Shown: one piece after another, positions 24,864 to 33,253 of the stretch
How the letters are laid out: every line of letters begins with the position of its first letter
Position numbering within the stretch: the stretch's first letter is position 1
From: a bacterium
GTDB taxonomy: Bacteria > UBA10199 > DSSB01
Assembly (NCBI GenBank): GCA_035281585.1
Contig: DATEDP010000117.1
Location: forward strand, 1 to 54,607
Direction: 5' to 3'
Length of the DNA: 54,607 nucleotides
Position numbers and translations under genes: made by a program
The notes under the pieces: generated by a model
The model's database searches: none
What the model saw: only the letters and a program-made list of their open reading frames with translations
What the model was told of the DNA's origin: nothing

Positions 24864-26402
24864 ATGAAAAGCCAGGAGCTTCGGTTAAGGAACGAATCTT
24901 GTCTTCTCGGCGGGGGTATCGAGAAGATTGAAAGCCAACACCGGGCCGGCAAGCTCACCGCCAGAGAGCGCATGGCCCTCCTGCTGGACCCCGGCAGTTT
25001 CGTTGAAATCGAAAGAATCGCCCGGCATCGCCAACCGGAATACGGCCTCGACTTCGACTCGATCGACGGCGACGGCGTGGTGGCTGGCCATGGCCGGATC
25101 AGTGGAAGGCTGGTCTTCGTCTTCGCCCAGGACTTCACCGCGATCGGCGGCTCCTTGGGCGAAGCCGCGGCCCGCAAGATCTGCAAGGTCTTGGACGACG
25201 CGGTGAAGATAGGCGCGCCGGTGATCGGCCTCAATGACTCGGGCGGGGCCCGGATCCAGGAAGGCGTGCTCAGCCTTTCGGGCTACGGCGAGATCTTCTA
25301 CCGAAACACTCAGGCCTCGGGCCTCATTCCTCAAATTTCGGTGATCATGGGGCCTTGCGCCGGCGGCGCGGTTTACTCGCCGGCTTTGACCGACTTCACC
25401 ATCATGGTGCGGGAAACCAGCTATATGTTCGTCACCGGTCCCGAGGTGGTCAAGGCGGTGACTCAGCAAGAGGTCGACAAAGAGGAGCTGGGCGGCGCTC
25501 CGACTCACGAGAAGATTTCGGGCCAAGCCCATTTGGTGGGCGCCGACGACCGCCAAGCCCTGGCCTTGACCCGCAAGCTCCTGAGCTATTTGCCCTTGAA
25601 CAATGCCGAGGACCCGCCGGCCGTCGCCTGCTCCGATCCGATCGACCGCCGGCTCGAGGAGCTCGAGGCGAAAATTCCCGAGAACCCCAACAAGCCTTAC
25701 GACATGAAGGAGATCGTCGAAAGCATCCTCGATCGGGATTCATTTTTTGAGATTCAGCCCAAGCACGCTGCCAACCTCATCGTCGGCTTCGGCCGGCTGG
25801 GCGGCAAGAGCCTGGGAATCGTGGCCAATCAACCGCTGGAATTCGCTGGATGCCTCGATATCCAGGCGTCGACCAAGGGAGCTCGCTTCGTTCGCTTCTG
25901 CGACGCTTTCAATATACCGATCCTCACCTTGGTCGACGTGCCGGGCTTTATGCCCGGCCTCGAGCAGGAGCTGGGCGGGATCATCCGCAACGGCGCCAAG
26001 CTGCTCTACGCTTATTGCGAAGCCACGGTTCCCAAGGTCACGGTGATCGTCCGCAAGGCCTACGGCGGCGCCTATATTGTAATGAACTCGAAGCACATCC
26101 GCAGCGACCGCTGCTTCGCCTTTCCGGGGGCCGAAATCGCGGTGATGGGGCCGGAAGGGGCGGTCAACATCATTCATCGCCGCCGGATCGCCGCCGCGGC
26201 CAATCCCGAGGCCGAGCGCGAGCGGCTCATCGCCGAATACCGGGAGAAGTTCGCGACTCCCTACAAGGTGGCCGAGCTCGGCTTCCTCGAAGAGGTCATC
26301 GACCCGGCCGAAGTCCGGAGCCGGCTGGCCGAGAGCTTCGAGATGCTGAAGAACAAGCGGTCGCCGCGGCCGACGAAGAAACACGGGAACATGCCATTAT
26401 GA
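24864..26402 (+). CDS. Acetyl-CoA-type acyl-CoA carboxylase, carboxyltransferase subunit
   Basis: 512 residues, paralog of the pccB product at 5331 with the same two crotonase-like halves ([23 protein letters not shown], then VDVPGFMPGLEQELGG and KAYGGAYIVMNSKHI). At the specificity position it has Ile405 where the first paralog has Asp410. In Streptomyces, Ile here allows acetyl-CoA (AccB) and Asp restricts to propionyl-CoA (PccB), so this subunit is predicted to make malonyl-CoA. It is divergent from the Pfa-like operon, whose extender is malonyl-CoA, and is followed in an overlapping operon by a small subunit and a biotin carrier. No biotin carboxylase is adjacent; the enzyme at 7814 is the nearest candidate. 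Confidence 0.9.
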   Translation: MKSQELRLRNESCLLGGGIEKIESQHRAGKLTARERMALLLDPGSFVEIERIARHRQPEYGLDFDSIDGDGVVAGHGRISGRLVFVFAQDFTAIGGSLGEAAARKICKVLDDAVKIGAPVIGLNDSGGARIQEGVLSLSGYGEIFYRNTQASGLIPQISVIMGPCAGGAVYSPALTDFTIMVRETSYMFVTGPEVVKAVTQQEVDKEELGGAPTHEKISGQAHLVGADDRQALALTRKLLSYLPLNNAEDPPAVACSDPIDRRLEELEAKIPENPNKPYDMKEIVESILDRDSFFEIQPKHAANLIVGFGRLGGKSLGIVANQPLEFAGCLDIQASTKGARFVRFCDAFNIPILTLVDVPGFMPGLEQELGGIIRNGAKLLYAYCEATVPKVTVIVRKAYGGAYIVMNSKHIRSDRCFAFPGAEIAVMGPEGAVNIIHRRRIAAAANPEAERERLIAEYREKFATPYKVAELGFLEEVIDPAEVRSRLAESFEMLKNKRSPRPTKKHGNMPL

Positions 26403-26599
26403 TTATGAACACAGTGGAAGAAATCATCGCCGAACCGGAAATCGAGCCGCCGTCGGCCTCACCGGATCGGGCGATCTACGCCGCCATTGCGGCTTTCCTC
26501 TACGAGGAGAACAAGGACCGCGTCGTCGAAACCGCCATCGCCTTGCCAAGCGTCATGGACCCTTGGAAAATGCTGGCGCGTCGGGAGTCGGTGGGCTAA
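26399..26599 (+). CDS. Small acyl-CoA-carboxylase-associated protein (possible epsilon/gamma-like subunit)
   Basis: 66 residues; the ATG at 26399 overlaps the carboxyltransferase stop (ATGA). It has an acidic N-terminus, then a helix AIYAAIAAFLYEENKDRVVE and the end DPWKMLARRESVG. Small proteins of this plan, with an AIAAALAAY-like helix and an SPWxxAGR-like tail, occur beside biotin-dependent carboxylases and decarboxylases as epsilon, gamma or assembly subunits. The likeness is to the pattern only; no residue-level homology can be claimed without a search. The biotin carrier starts 14 bases after its stop. No counterpart is seen beside the propionyl-type carboxyltransferase, so it may tune the acetyl-CoA enzyme. 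Confidence 0.65.
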   Translation: MIMNTVEEIIAEPEIEPPSASPDRAIYAAIAAFLYEENKDRVVETAIALPSVMDPWKMLARRESVG

Positions 26600-26612
26600 A
26601 AATGGCCGCGCC

Positions 26613-27086
26613 GTGAAAATCCGGGTCGGGGGTTCCTCCGTTCAAATCGAAAGAATCGACAAAGACCGGCTCTTGGTCGACGGCAAGGTCTTGACCATCG
26701 ACGCCAAGTCGCTGGAGTCCGGCCGTGTCGAGTTCATGGTCGAAGGCAAGCCCTTGAGCCTCCAGGTTCAACGCGACCAGGGTTTGCTCAAGGTCCATTT
26801 CGGCGAGGAAAGCGTCTCGGTTCGGATCGAAACGCCGAGCCCGCGCTCCGAGCCTGAAAAGGAAAAGCTCAAATCACGGATGCCGGGCAAGGTCCTGGCG
26901 GTCAAGGTGAAGCCCGGCGACTCGGTCTCGGCCCGGCAAGGCCTCTTGGTCCTGGAAGCCATGAAGATGGAAAACGAGATCCAAGCCCCGGCCGACGCCA
27001 CCGTCGAAGCGGTCCACGTCCGGGAGGGCGAAGTGGTGGGAAGCAATCAGCCGCTGATCGATTTGATCCTAGAACCGGGCGCCTAA
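26613..27086 (+). CDS. Biotin carboxyl carrier protein (acetyl-CoA carboxylase type)
   Basis: 157 residues from a GTG at 26613 (protein begins VKIRVGGSSVQIERI). The frame is open further upstream but that part is a shadow of the preceding small gene. The N-terminal 80 residues are beta-rich. The C-terminal 70 form a biotinyl domain beginning SRMPGKVLAVKVKPGDSV, with the biotin site Lys118 in EAMKMENE. Same layout as the first carrier at 9331. It is third in the operon after the acetyl-CoA-type carboxyltransferase and small subunit, so it should carry carboxybiotin for malonyl-CoA synthesis. The start codon choice rests on family alignment and is moderately sure. Confidence 0.88.
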   Translation: MKIRVGGSSVQIERIDKDRLLVDGKVLTIDAKSLESGRVEFMVEGKPLSLQVQRDQGLLKVHFGEESVSVRIETPSPRSEPEKEKLKSRMPGKVLAVKVKPGDSVSARQGLLVLEAMKMENEIQAPADATVEAVHVREGEVVGSNQPLIDLILEPGA

Positions 27087-27115
27087 GCTTCCGATTTTCT
27101 TTGCAATCTGGGCGA

Positions 27116-27145
27116 TTGACAGTTCGCGCAGCTCTCCGGTAGGGC
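27116..27145 (+). promoter_or_regulatory. Possible sigma-70 promoter for the second malic enzyme
   Basis: Perfect TTGACA at 27116-27121, an 18-base spacer and TAGGGC at 27140-27145, ending 9 bases before the ATG at 27155. If used, the transcript would be nearly leaderless, which fits the lack of a ribosome site there. The -10 is weak. Confidence 0.4.
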
Positions 27146-27154
27146 TTTGCCTCT

Positions 27155-28489
27155 ATGGTCGACAAGAAATCCGCCCTGGATTACCACAGCCAAGGCCGTC
27201 CCGGAAAAATCTCCGTCACCCCCACCAAGCCCTGCGGCACCCAAGAAGACCTCTCCTTGGCCTATACGCCGGGGGTCGCCGAGCCCTGCCTCGAGATTCA
27301 GAAGAATCCGGCCGATGCCTACCGCTACACCGCCAAGGGCAACTTGGTCGCGGTGATCACCAACGGCACCGCGGTTTTGGGCCTGGGCGACATCGGGCCG
27401 CTGGCCGGCAAGCCGGTCATGGAAGGCAAGGGCGTGCTGTTCAAGGAATTCGCCGACATCGACGTCTTCGACATCGAAATCGACGAGAAGGATCCCGACA
27501 AGTTCATCGACATCGTCCGTTCGCTCGAGCCGACCTTCGGCGGCATCAACCTCGAGGACGTCAAGGCGCCGGAATGTTTCTACATCGAGGCCGAGCTGAC
27601 CAAGCGGATGAAGATTCCGGTCTTTCACGACGACCAGCACGGCACCGCGATCATCACCACCGCCGCCCTGATCAACGCCTTGGAGCTGGCCAAGCTCCAG
27701 GCCTCGGAAGTGAAGGTCGTCTTCTCGGGGGCCGGCGCGGCCGCCGTGGCCTGCGCCAAGATGTTCCTCTCGATCGGCGTGAAGAAGGAGAACGTCTTCC
27801 TCTGCGACCGCAAAGGCGTGGTCACCAAGGACCGCCCCGACCTCGAGGCCAACCGCGGCTTCTTCGCCCAGGATATCAAGCCCTCGGGCATGGGCGAGGT
27901 TTGCAAAGGCGCCCACGTCTTCATCGGCCTTTCCGGCAAGGGCCTGTTCAGCCCCGAGATGCTGGCCAGCATGGCGCCCAACGCCATCGTCTTCGCCATG
28001 GCCAACCCCGATCCCGAGATCGGCTATCACGAGGCCTTGTCAGTGCGGCAGGACATCATCATGGCCACCGGACGCTCCGATTATCCGAATCAAGTGAACA
28101 ACGTCCTCGGCTTCCCCTTCGTCTTTCGCGGCGCCCTCGACGTCGGCGCCACCAAGATCACCGAGGAGATGAAGCTGGCCGCGGCTCGGTCCCTGGCCGA
28201 GCTGGCCCGGGCCAAAGTGCCGCTCTCGGTCTGTCAGGCCTACAAGCTCAAGGAATTGCAATTCGGCCCCGAGTACATCATTCCCAAGCCGCTCGATCCC
28301 CGGGTCCTGCTCTACGTGGCGCCGGCGATCGCCAAGGCGGCGATGGATTCGGGAGTGGCCACCCATCCGATCCAAGATTTTTCGGCTTATCACCGGCGCT
28401 TGCAGGACCTCTTGATCACCAAGTTCAAGCGCGACGACGCCATGGATGAAGCCTTCGATTGGCAGGAAGGCATCGCCGCCAAAGGGTAA
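27155..28489 (+). CDS. Malic enzyme (no ACT or phosphotransacetylase domain)
   Basis: 444 residues. It decarboxylates malate to pyruvate with production of NAD(P)H. Motifs: [15 protein letters not shown] near 37, [18 protein letters not shown] near 76, [12 protein letters not shown] near 132, [16 protein letters not shown] near 158, and the cofactor loop [14 protein letters not shown] near 192. It lacks the ACT domain of the paralog at 1447 and the C-terminal phosphotransacetylase-like domain of large MaeB enzymes. It lies 68 bases after the biotin carrier, in the same direction as the acetyl-CoA carboxylase genes. By analogy with lipid-storing organisms it could feed NADPH to the Pfa-like synthase, but cofactor preference cannot be settled here. 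Confidence 0.92.
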   Translation: MVDKKSALDYHSQGRPGKISVTPTKPCGTQEDLSLAYTPGVAEPCLEIQKNPADAYRYTAKGNLVAVITNGTAVLGLGDIGPLAGKPVMEGKGVLFKEFADIDVFDIEIDEKDPDKFIDIVRSLEPTFGGINLEDVKAPECFYIEAELTKRMKIPVFHDDQHGTAIITTAALINALELAKLQASEVKVVFSGAGAAAVACAKMFLSIGVKKENVFLCDRKGVVTKDRPDLEANRGFFAQDIKPSGMGEVCKGAHVFIGLSGKGLFSPEMLASMAPNAIVFAMANPDPEIGYHEALSVRQDIIMATGRSDYPNQVNNVLGFPFVFRGALDVGATKITEEMKLAAARSLAELARAKVPLSVCQAYKLKELQFGPEYIIPKPLDPRVLLYVAPAIAKAAMDSGVATHPIQDFSAYHRRLQDLLITKFKRDDAMDEAFDWQEGIAAKG

Positions 28490-28492
28490 GGC

Positions 28493-30358
28493 ATGAAGGC
28501 ACTGCTCGCCTCATGGAAGTCGGCTCTCGCATTCTTTGCGGCGCTTTTCGCTCTGCAGACGCTGCTCTTCTTTTTCTCGCCGACCTTCTACCTCGGCAGC
28601 GCCCACCAAACCGGCATCCCCGGCTTCATCAAGCTCAGCTTCGTCAAGCACTTCGGGTTTTTCTTGGCGCTCTACCTGGCGGTGGGCCTGGTGGCCGGAA
28701 TGCTCAACGCCCTTTTGCTGAGGCTGGCCTTCCCCGATGGCGAGGTCCGCCAATCGACTCGAATCCTGCTCTTGCTGGCCCAGTTCAGCCTCCTTCTGCT
28801 GGCGGCGTCCTGGCAATATCCGACTCTGGTGGGCTTCCTGCCGGTCCTCGAATCCTTGGCGATCGGCGGCTTCTATCTGGCCGCCCTCGGCTTGGCCGGA
28901 CTGGCCTTCCTCTTCGCCTTCTTAAGCGCCCGGCCTCGGGGACTGCGCTCGGCCCTGGTCCTGAGCTCGGCGGCTGCCCTGCCGGCCCTGCTCCACCTCC
29001 CGGCATTGTCGCCCGACCGCTTGGATTTGCCCAAGGCCCGGGCCGCCACCGCCGCCCCTTCGATCTTGCTTTTGGGATTCGACGCCATCGACGGCGACCA
29101 CGGCCATAAGGCCCTGGGCCAGGCGGTCAATGAATTGGGCTTGTCCGCCCGTTTCTTCCTCAATGCCTTCACGCCGCTGCCGGCGACCCATCCGGCCTGG
29201 AACTCCATCTTGAGCGGCAGCTATCCCGAGCACCATGGCGTCCGCTTCTTCTTCAGCTCGCCGCTCCAACCCATCGAGCCTTGGCTCTATTTGCCGAAGC
29301 AGCTCAAGCCCGCGGGCTACTATTCGATCTTCGCCTCCGACCAGCCCGAAACCAGCTACTTCGACGCCGGCCAGGGTTTCGATCAAGCGGCGGTCGGAGC
29401 CGTCGGTTGGGAAGCCCACCTCCGAGGCTTTCTGCTCAATCACTTTCTTTTCCCGGCGCTATGGCTGAACAACGGCTTGGCCGATCTCTGGCTCGCCGGA
29501 ACCTGGAACTCGCCGACGCTCTTCAATTACGACCCGGCCCGTTTCTTCAACCAAGCTTTCCGGACCTTGAATCGGGCGCCGCCGGGGCCGCTGCTGCTGG
29601 CCCTGCATAGCTGTCACCTTCACACTCCGATCCGCCTCACCCGCGAGGAGCTGAGCGGAATCGAAAACGTCAACCGGCTCGCGGTCCGCGATTTCACCTA
29701 TTGGCGCTGGTCCAAGCCCGGCGATCCACTGCAGCGCACGCCCGCGGGCTGGCACAATCCCTATTTTCTCCGGCTGCCCCACACCAGCGCCTTTCTCCGA
29801 TCGCTCGCCGCCGAGCTCAAGGCCGAGGGCTATTTCGACTCCCATCTGGTGGTCTTCCTGTCGGACCACGGCGAGCGCTTCGTCCCGGGCTACGAAGTTT
29901 ACGGCGGCATCCACGGCATCGACCTCGAGACTCGAGGTCAAAGCAACGTGATGATGGCGCTCTTCGCCCCCGGCTTCTCGGGCTTCGAGGAGACCTTCGA
30001 CCCGGCCGGCCTCATCGACTTGGCGCCGACGCTCTTGACCCTCTTGGACCAGCCGGCCGAGCTCAAGGATTACGACGGCGCCCCGCTCCTCGACGCCGCC
30101 GGAAATTTCCTCAAGCCGCCGCCGCGCCCGCTCAAGGCCGAATCGATGGGCTTGATTGAAAAATCGGCTTGGGCCGGGAAGTTCCCCCAAATCCCGGTCG
30201 AAGAGCTGGAGGCCAACTTGCTTTACGATCCGCTGGGGCCGGTGACGGTGGGGCCCAACTATTATCAAGCCATCCTCAAGCGGAAGGAGTTCGCCGATCT
30301 GCTGTCGGTGCCGGGAATGCTGGAACGGGACCCCCGTCTGGCGCGAGGGAGCCAATAG
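28493..30358 (+). CDS. Membrane protein with sulfatase/alkaline-phosphatase-fold domain
   Basis: 621 residues. The first 185 hold about five membrane helices (residues 10-30, 45-70, 80-100, 110-135, 145-170). The rest is an alkaline-phosphatase-superfamily domain: the metal-binding start ILLLGFDAIDGDH with Asp197, a probable nucleophile Thr232 in LPATHPAWNSILSGSYP, and the metal motif FLSDHGERF with Asp458 and His459. This layout resembles YejM/PbgA and lipid-head-group transferases such as LtaS and EptA, which act on membrane lipids outside the inner membrane, but its exact family is unclear. It begins 3 bases after the malic enzyme stop. A role in modifying a lipid is inference. An inactive binding role like YejM is less likely given Thr232 and the metal ligands. 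Confidence 0.8.
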   Translation: MKALLASWKSALAFFAALFALQTLLFFFSPTFYLGSAHQTGIPGFIKLSFVKHFGFFLALYLAVGLVAGMLNALLLRLAFPDGEVRQSTRILLLLAQFSLLLLAASWQYPTLVGFLPVLESLAIGGFYLAALGLAGLAFLFAFLSARPRGLRSALVLSSAAALPALLHLPALSPDRLDLPKARAATAAPSILLLGFDAIDGDHGHKALGQAVNELGLSARFFLNAFTPLPATHPAWNSILSGSYPEHHGVRFFFSSPLQPIEPWLYLPKQLKPAGYYSIFASDQPETSYFDAGQGFDQAAVGAVGWEAHLRGFLLNHFLFPALWLNNGLADLWLAGTWNSPTLFNYDPARFFNQAFRTLNRAPPGPLLLALHSCHLHTPIRLTREELSGIENVNRLAVRDFTYWRWSKPGDPLQRTPAGWHNPYFLRLPHTSAFLRSLAAELKAEGYFDSHLVVFLSDHGERFVPGYEVYGGIHGIDLETRGQSNVMMALFAPGFSGFEETFDPAGLIDLAPTLLTLLDQPAELKDYDGAPLLDAAGNFLKPPPRPLKAESMGLIEKSAWAGKFPQIPVEELEANLLYDPLGPVTVGPNYYQAILKRKEFADLLSVPGMLERDPRLARGSQ

Positions 30359-31173
30359 TGTCTCAGCAATTTCGCTACCTGGTCTACGACATCGAGACCT
30401 GCATCGACAAAGCCCTGCTCAACCGGGTTTGCTATGGCGGCCAAGGCCTCGACGATCAAGCGGCCTACCGGGCCCAGCTCGAGGAGCTCGCCGGCCAGGG
30501 CCGCGACTTCATCAATCCGGCCTTTCACGCCCCGATCTGCATCGCCGCGATCGGCCTCAATCCCGATTTCGAGATCCTGCGGATCGGTCTGCTCGGCAAG
30601 GATGTCCGCAGTCCCCGCGCCCTGGTCGAGCACTTCTGGGAAACCTACAATCACAGTCGGCCGGTCCTGATCGACTTCAACGGCAAGGGCTTCGACCTGC
30701 GGGTCCTCGAGCTCTGGGCCTTTCGGCTGGGACTGAACATCCGGGAAGAGCATTACGACAAGTTCGGGCCGCGCTACCGCTTCAATGAGGAGCACCATCT
30801 CGACCTTCACGAGTTCTTGACCAACTTCGGGGCGATTCGCTGGAAGGGCGGCTTGAATCTCTTTTCCAAAATCCTGGGTAAGCCCGGAAAAATGGACACC
30901 AAGGGCGACATGGTCCAGGCGCTCTTCGAGCAAGGCGAGTATTTCCGGATCGAGGACTATTGCCTGGGCGACGCCATGGACACCTACTTCGTTTTCCTCC
31001 GAACCCTGGTCCTGAGGGGGGTCATCGACCTCGACCGGGAGCGGGTTCTAGTCGAGGCAGCCAAGGCCGAGATGGAGAGAAAAAAGGCCGAGGACGGCCA
31101 TTTCACCAATTATTTAGCGTCCTTCCATTATTGGGACCCGCTGGAGGGGAGCCAAACCTTCCCCGGTTGCTGA
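30358..31173 (+). CDS. 3'-5' exonuclease related to the DNA polymerase B exonuclease domain
   Basis: 271 residues from a GTG at 30358 that shares one base with the preceding stop (TAGTG). It is a DEDD-type exonuclease of the PolB-like group that occurs as a free protein. Exo I is VYDIETC with Asp11 and Glu13. Exo II is VLIDFNGKGFDLRVLELWA near 105. Exo III is in IEDYCLGDAMDTYFVFL near 203. The histidine-rich EEHHLDLHEFLTNFGA near 145 is also typical. It probably degrades or proofreads DNA ends. Its close coupling to a membrane phosphatase-fold gene is likely positional only. Confidence 0.9.
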   Translation: MSQQFRYLVYDIETCIDKALLNRVCYGGQGLDDQAAYRAQLEELAGQGRDFINPAFHAPICIAAIGLNPDFEILRIGLLGKDVRSPRALVEHFWETYNHSRPVLIDFNGKGFDLRVLELWAFRLGLNIREEHYDKFGPRYRFNEEHHLDLHEFLTNFGAIRWKGGLNLFSKILGKPGKMDTKGDMVQALFEQGEYFRIEDYCLGDAMDTYFVFLRTLVLRGVIDLDRERVLVEAAKAEMERKKAEDGHFTNYLASFHYWDPLEGSQTFPGC

Positions 31174-31250
31174 CCCCACGCGTCACGATTTTTCCAGTAA
31201 CTTTAATGATTTAGGACCGATACCGCCCATAGAACGGGGGAGCACAAGCC

Positions 31251-32372
31251 ATGGGTGATATTACCCTGGATTTCAGCGCCGAAGGGATTTTTCCCTTCCA
31301 CCTGATCGACGACAGTTATCATTGGGGTCTTCGCTTCACGCCGCGGGTGAACTGGCAGTTCACGCCGACGCTGAGCCTGCATACCTCGCCCACCGTCCAG
31401 TTCGGCCACGAGAACGCGCTGACCGATGCCAAGCTCCCACTCTTCCGCCTCAATCCCGACCGCCGTCTGCTGGTCCACGACACGGTCAACGGCAATGACC
31501 TGCGGGTCGACATTCCCGAAGTTTATTTGAAGATCCATCCCTCGCCGAACTGGCAGCTTCGGCTCGGCCGCTATTACTGGGACAACACCATCCAGCGGAT
31601 CATGCGCGACTGGATCAATTCCGAGGGTTTCAACAACGGCAATTTGGCCGATCCCCAAATCAGCGTCGGCCCCCTCGGCGGCGATCTCCGCTTCCGCAAA
31701 CCCTGGACCGAAAAGGTTCCGGTCGACCTGAAGTTCTCGCTGGCCGGCGGCATGGGCGGAAGGAAAGAAGCGCTGGGGCTGCTCCAGGGCCTGGCCACCT
31801 TCAGTTTCCTCGACAAGTTCGATCATCCGGGCTGGGCGACCTCGATCGGCGCCTCCTTGGGCTACGTCCATTATCCCGAGGGCAGCTTGCCGGCCCTTTA
31901 TCCGGGAGTCGATCCGCTGGCCGCCGGCGGCGCCCTGGCTCCCAGTGTCCTTTTACAGCAAGGTCTGGGCGAGATGTTCGACCTGCGGGTGGGCTACGGT
32001 TACTTCGCGCCGGTCAATAGTCTCGACGATCCGAACTTACGGCCGCTGAAACCGCGCCATGCCCTCAATACCAGCCTCGATTACCATAATCGCTATTTCG
32101 GCGTTGAGGCCAACTATGGCCGGGCCTGGCGCGAGGACTTATTCGAGTACGAGGGAACCAAGGTCGAGGATCAGTTCGGACTCTCCGGGCGCTGGATGGC
32201 CATGGGCGACAAGAATCGCGGCTTGGTCAACTTTGTGCTCGGCGGCTTGCTGACCCGAAGCGACGAGAAGCTCGGCTGGGCGGCCTACGGCGCCTTTGAA
32301 TTCGGCTTCCAGGGCCTCGATCCGACCAAGTTCCAAAAAGCGCTGCCGGCGACCGGCGCCAAGCCGGAATAA
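31251..32372 (+). CDS. Outer-membrane beta-barrel-like protein lacking a signal peptide
   Basis: 373 residues, rich in alternating strands with aromatic girdles (HWGLRFTPRVNWQFTP, LGRYYWDNTIQRIM, FGVEANYGRAW, AAYGAFEFGF), as in an outer-membrane barrel or porin. The protein begins MGDITLDFSAEGIF, which looks like the mature start of such a protein; no signal peptide is encoded. An in-frame TAG lies seven codons upstream, so no longer form exists, and a GGGGGAG ribosome site supports this ATG. Either the 5' end was lost and the gene is decaying, or the protein is not exported. No specific porin family is recognised. It stands alone 77 bases after the exonuclease gene. Confidence 0.65.
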   Translation: MGDITLDFSAEGIFPFHLIDDSYHWGLRFTPRVNWQFTPTLSLHTSPTVQFGHENALTDAKLPLFRLNPDRRLLVHDTVNGNDLRVDIPEVYLKIHPSPNWQLRLGRYYWDNTIQRIMRDWINSEGFNNGNLADPQISVGPLGGDLRFRKPWTEKVPVDLKFSLAGGMGGRKEALGLLQGLATFSFLDKFDHPGWATSIGASLGYVHYPEGSLPALYPGVDPLAAGGALAPSVLLQQGLGEMFDLRVGYGYFAPVNSLDDPNLRPLKPRHALNTSLDYHNRYFGVEANYGRAWREDLFEYEGTKVEDQFGLSGRWMAMGDKNRGLVNFVLGGLLTRSDEKLGWAAYGAFEFGFQGLDPTKFQKALPATGAKPE

Positions 32373-32552
32373 AATTGCCGGGCGATGCGATTAAATCCAG
32401 AAATCTATTTGACCGGCTGTGACACGCCGCTCCCTGGCCGACTTCTTCGATTTGCTTTGGGAATCCGGCCACGCGCCAAGCTTCAACGCCGCCGATCTCG
32501 CCATTTCTTACCCGCCTCGATGTGAACTCCCCCTTTACACCTCGGAACATAA

Positions 32553-32590
32553 AACTGTACATTTTCAGTTCAGGGGTTTGAATTTCAAAC
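32553..32590. promoter_or_regulatory. Two inverted repeats before the DUF1566 gene
   Basis: AACTG-8-CAGTT (32553-32570) and the perfect GTTTGAA-T-TTCAAAC (32576-32590) lie one after the other, directly upstream of a clear GGAGG ribosome site (32596-32600) and the ATG at 32610. Possible operator pair or leader structure. Confidence 0.4.
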
Positions 32591-32609
32591 AATACGGAGG
32601 CAATTCAAG

Positions 32610-33230
32610 ATGAAGTCGATAAAACTTTTAATCAACTTCGCGTTGATGGTCGTGGTGGGAATTGGTGTCGCGATCACTCGGCCGGACTCCGCTTTTGCCA
32701 CCGGTAACAAGGGCGGCTGGGCCATTATCACGGCACAAAGCATCCGTTGGGTGGAATATCCCGGTTCCGATGGAGCATTGCTCTATGACAGGGAAACCGG
32801 GCTGATCTGGGAGCAAACCGCTTCGACGTCGAACGTTTCCGATTGGATTAGCGGAGCCAGCCGCTGCTTCAATAGGGGTTACGAGATCGGCGGAAAAACG
32901 GTGAAGGGGTTTCGGCTGCCCACCGTGGCGGAACTTACGAATCTCGGCGAGAGCACCTCCGTGTTCGATGGAGTAAGCCACTCGGTCGACGATGGCACGA
33001 GCGGTTTTTTTGTCGCCTACCGCTACTTGAGCAGCGAACTCGTCAACGCCAACGGGGCTTCCTATGCCTGGGCCGTTCGATTCCTGGAGACAATCGGCGT
33101 CGGAACCTTCAATTTCCAGGCGATTGCGGGATTGGTGCCGACGGAGGGACCGGACGGCTCGGCTGACCATTACCGGGTGTTGTGTGTCCGGGGACCGGGT
33201 GGGAGCGCCTCGGGCAACGCGAACTTTTAG
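32610..33230 (+). CDS. Secreted DUF1566 (Lcl C-terminal) domain protein
   Basis: 206 residues. A signal peptide of about 30 residues ends near AFAT-GN. The mature part contains the marks of the DUF1566/Lcl_C domain found in many secreted and surface proteins: YDRETGLIWEQTAS near residue 60, the GFRLPTVAELTNL block near 98 and the closing YRVLCVRGP near 190. One Cys near residue 85 and one in the final block may pair. The domain is thought to have a lectin-like fold, but binding function is rarely known. The gene starts after a GGAGG site and a palindromic leader. It is 23 bases before a Cys-rich calcium-binding-type secreted protein, possibly in the same transcript. Confidence 0.82.
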   Translation: MKSIKLLINFALMVVVGIGVAITRPDSAFATGNKGGWAIITAQSIRWVEYPGSDGALLYDRETGLIWEQTASTSNVSDWISGASRCFNRGYEIGGKTVKGFRLPTVAELTNLGESTSVFDGVSHSVDDGTSGFFVAYRYLSSELVNANGASYAWAVRFLETIGVGTFNFQAIAGLVPTEGPDGSADHYRVLCVRGPGGSASGNANF

Positions 33231-33253
33231 TTGGTTTCCTGGGGAGCGTGGAC

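Noticed and set aside
24667..24867. 66-codon plus-strand frame in the pfaD/carboxyltransferase spacer
   Set aside because: GTG start without a ribosome site, no recognisable pattern, overlaps the carboxyltransferase start, and covers the palindromes that better explain the region as regulatory.
32419..32613. 64-codon frame before the DUF1566 gene, ending in an ATGA overlap with it
   Set aside because: No family pattern, GTG start without a ribosome site, and it runs across the inverted repeats and the GGAGG site; the overlap is probably chance.
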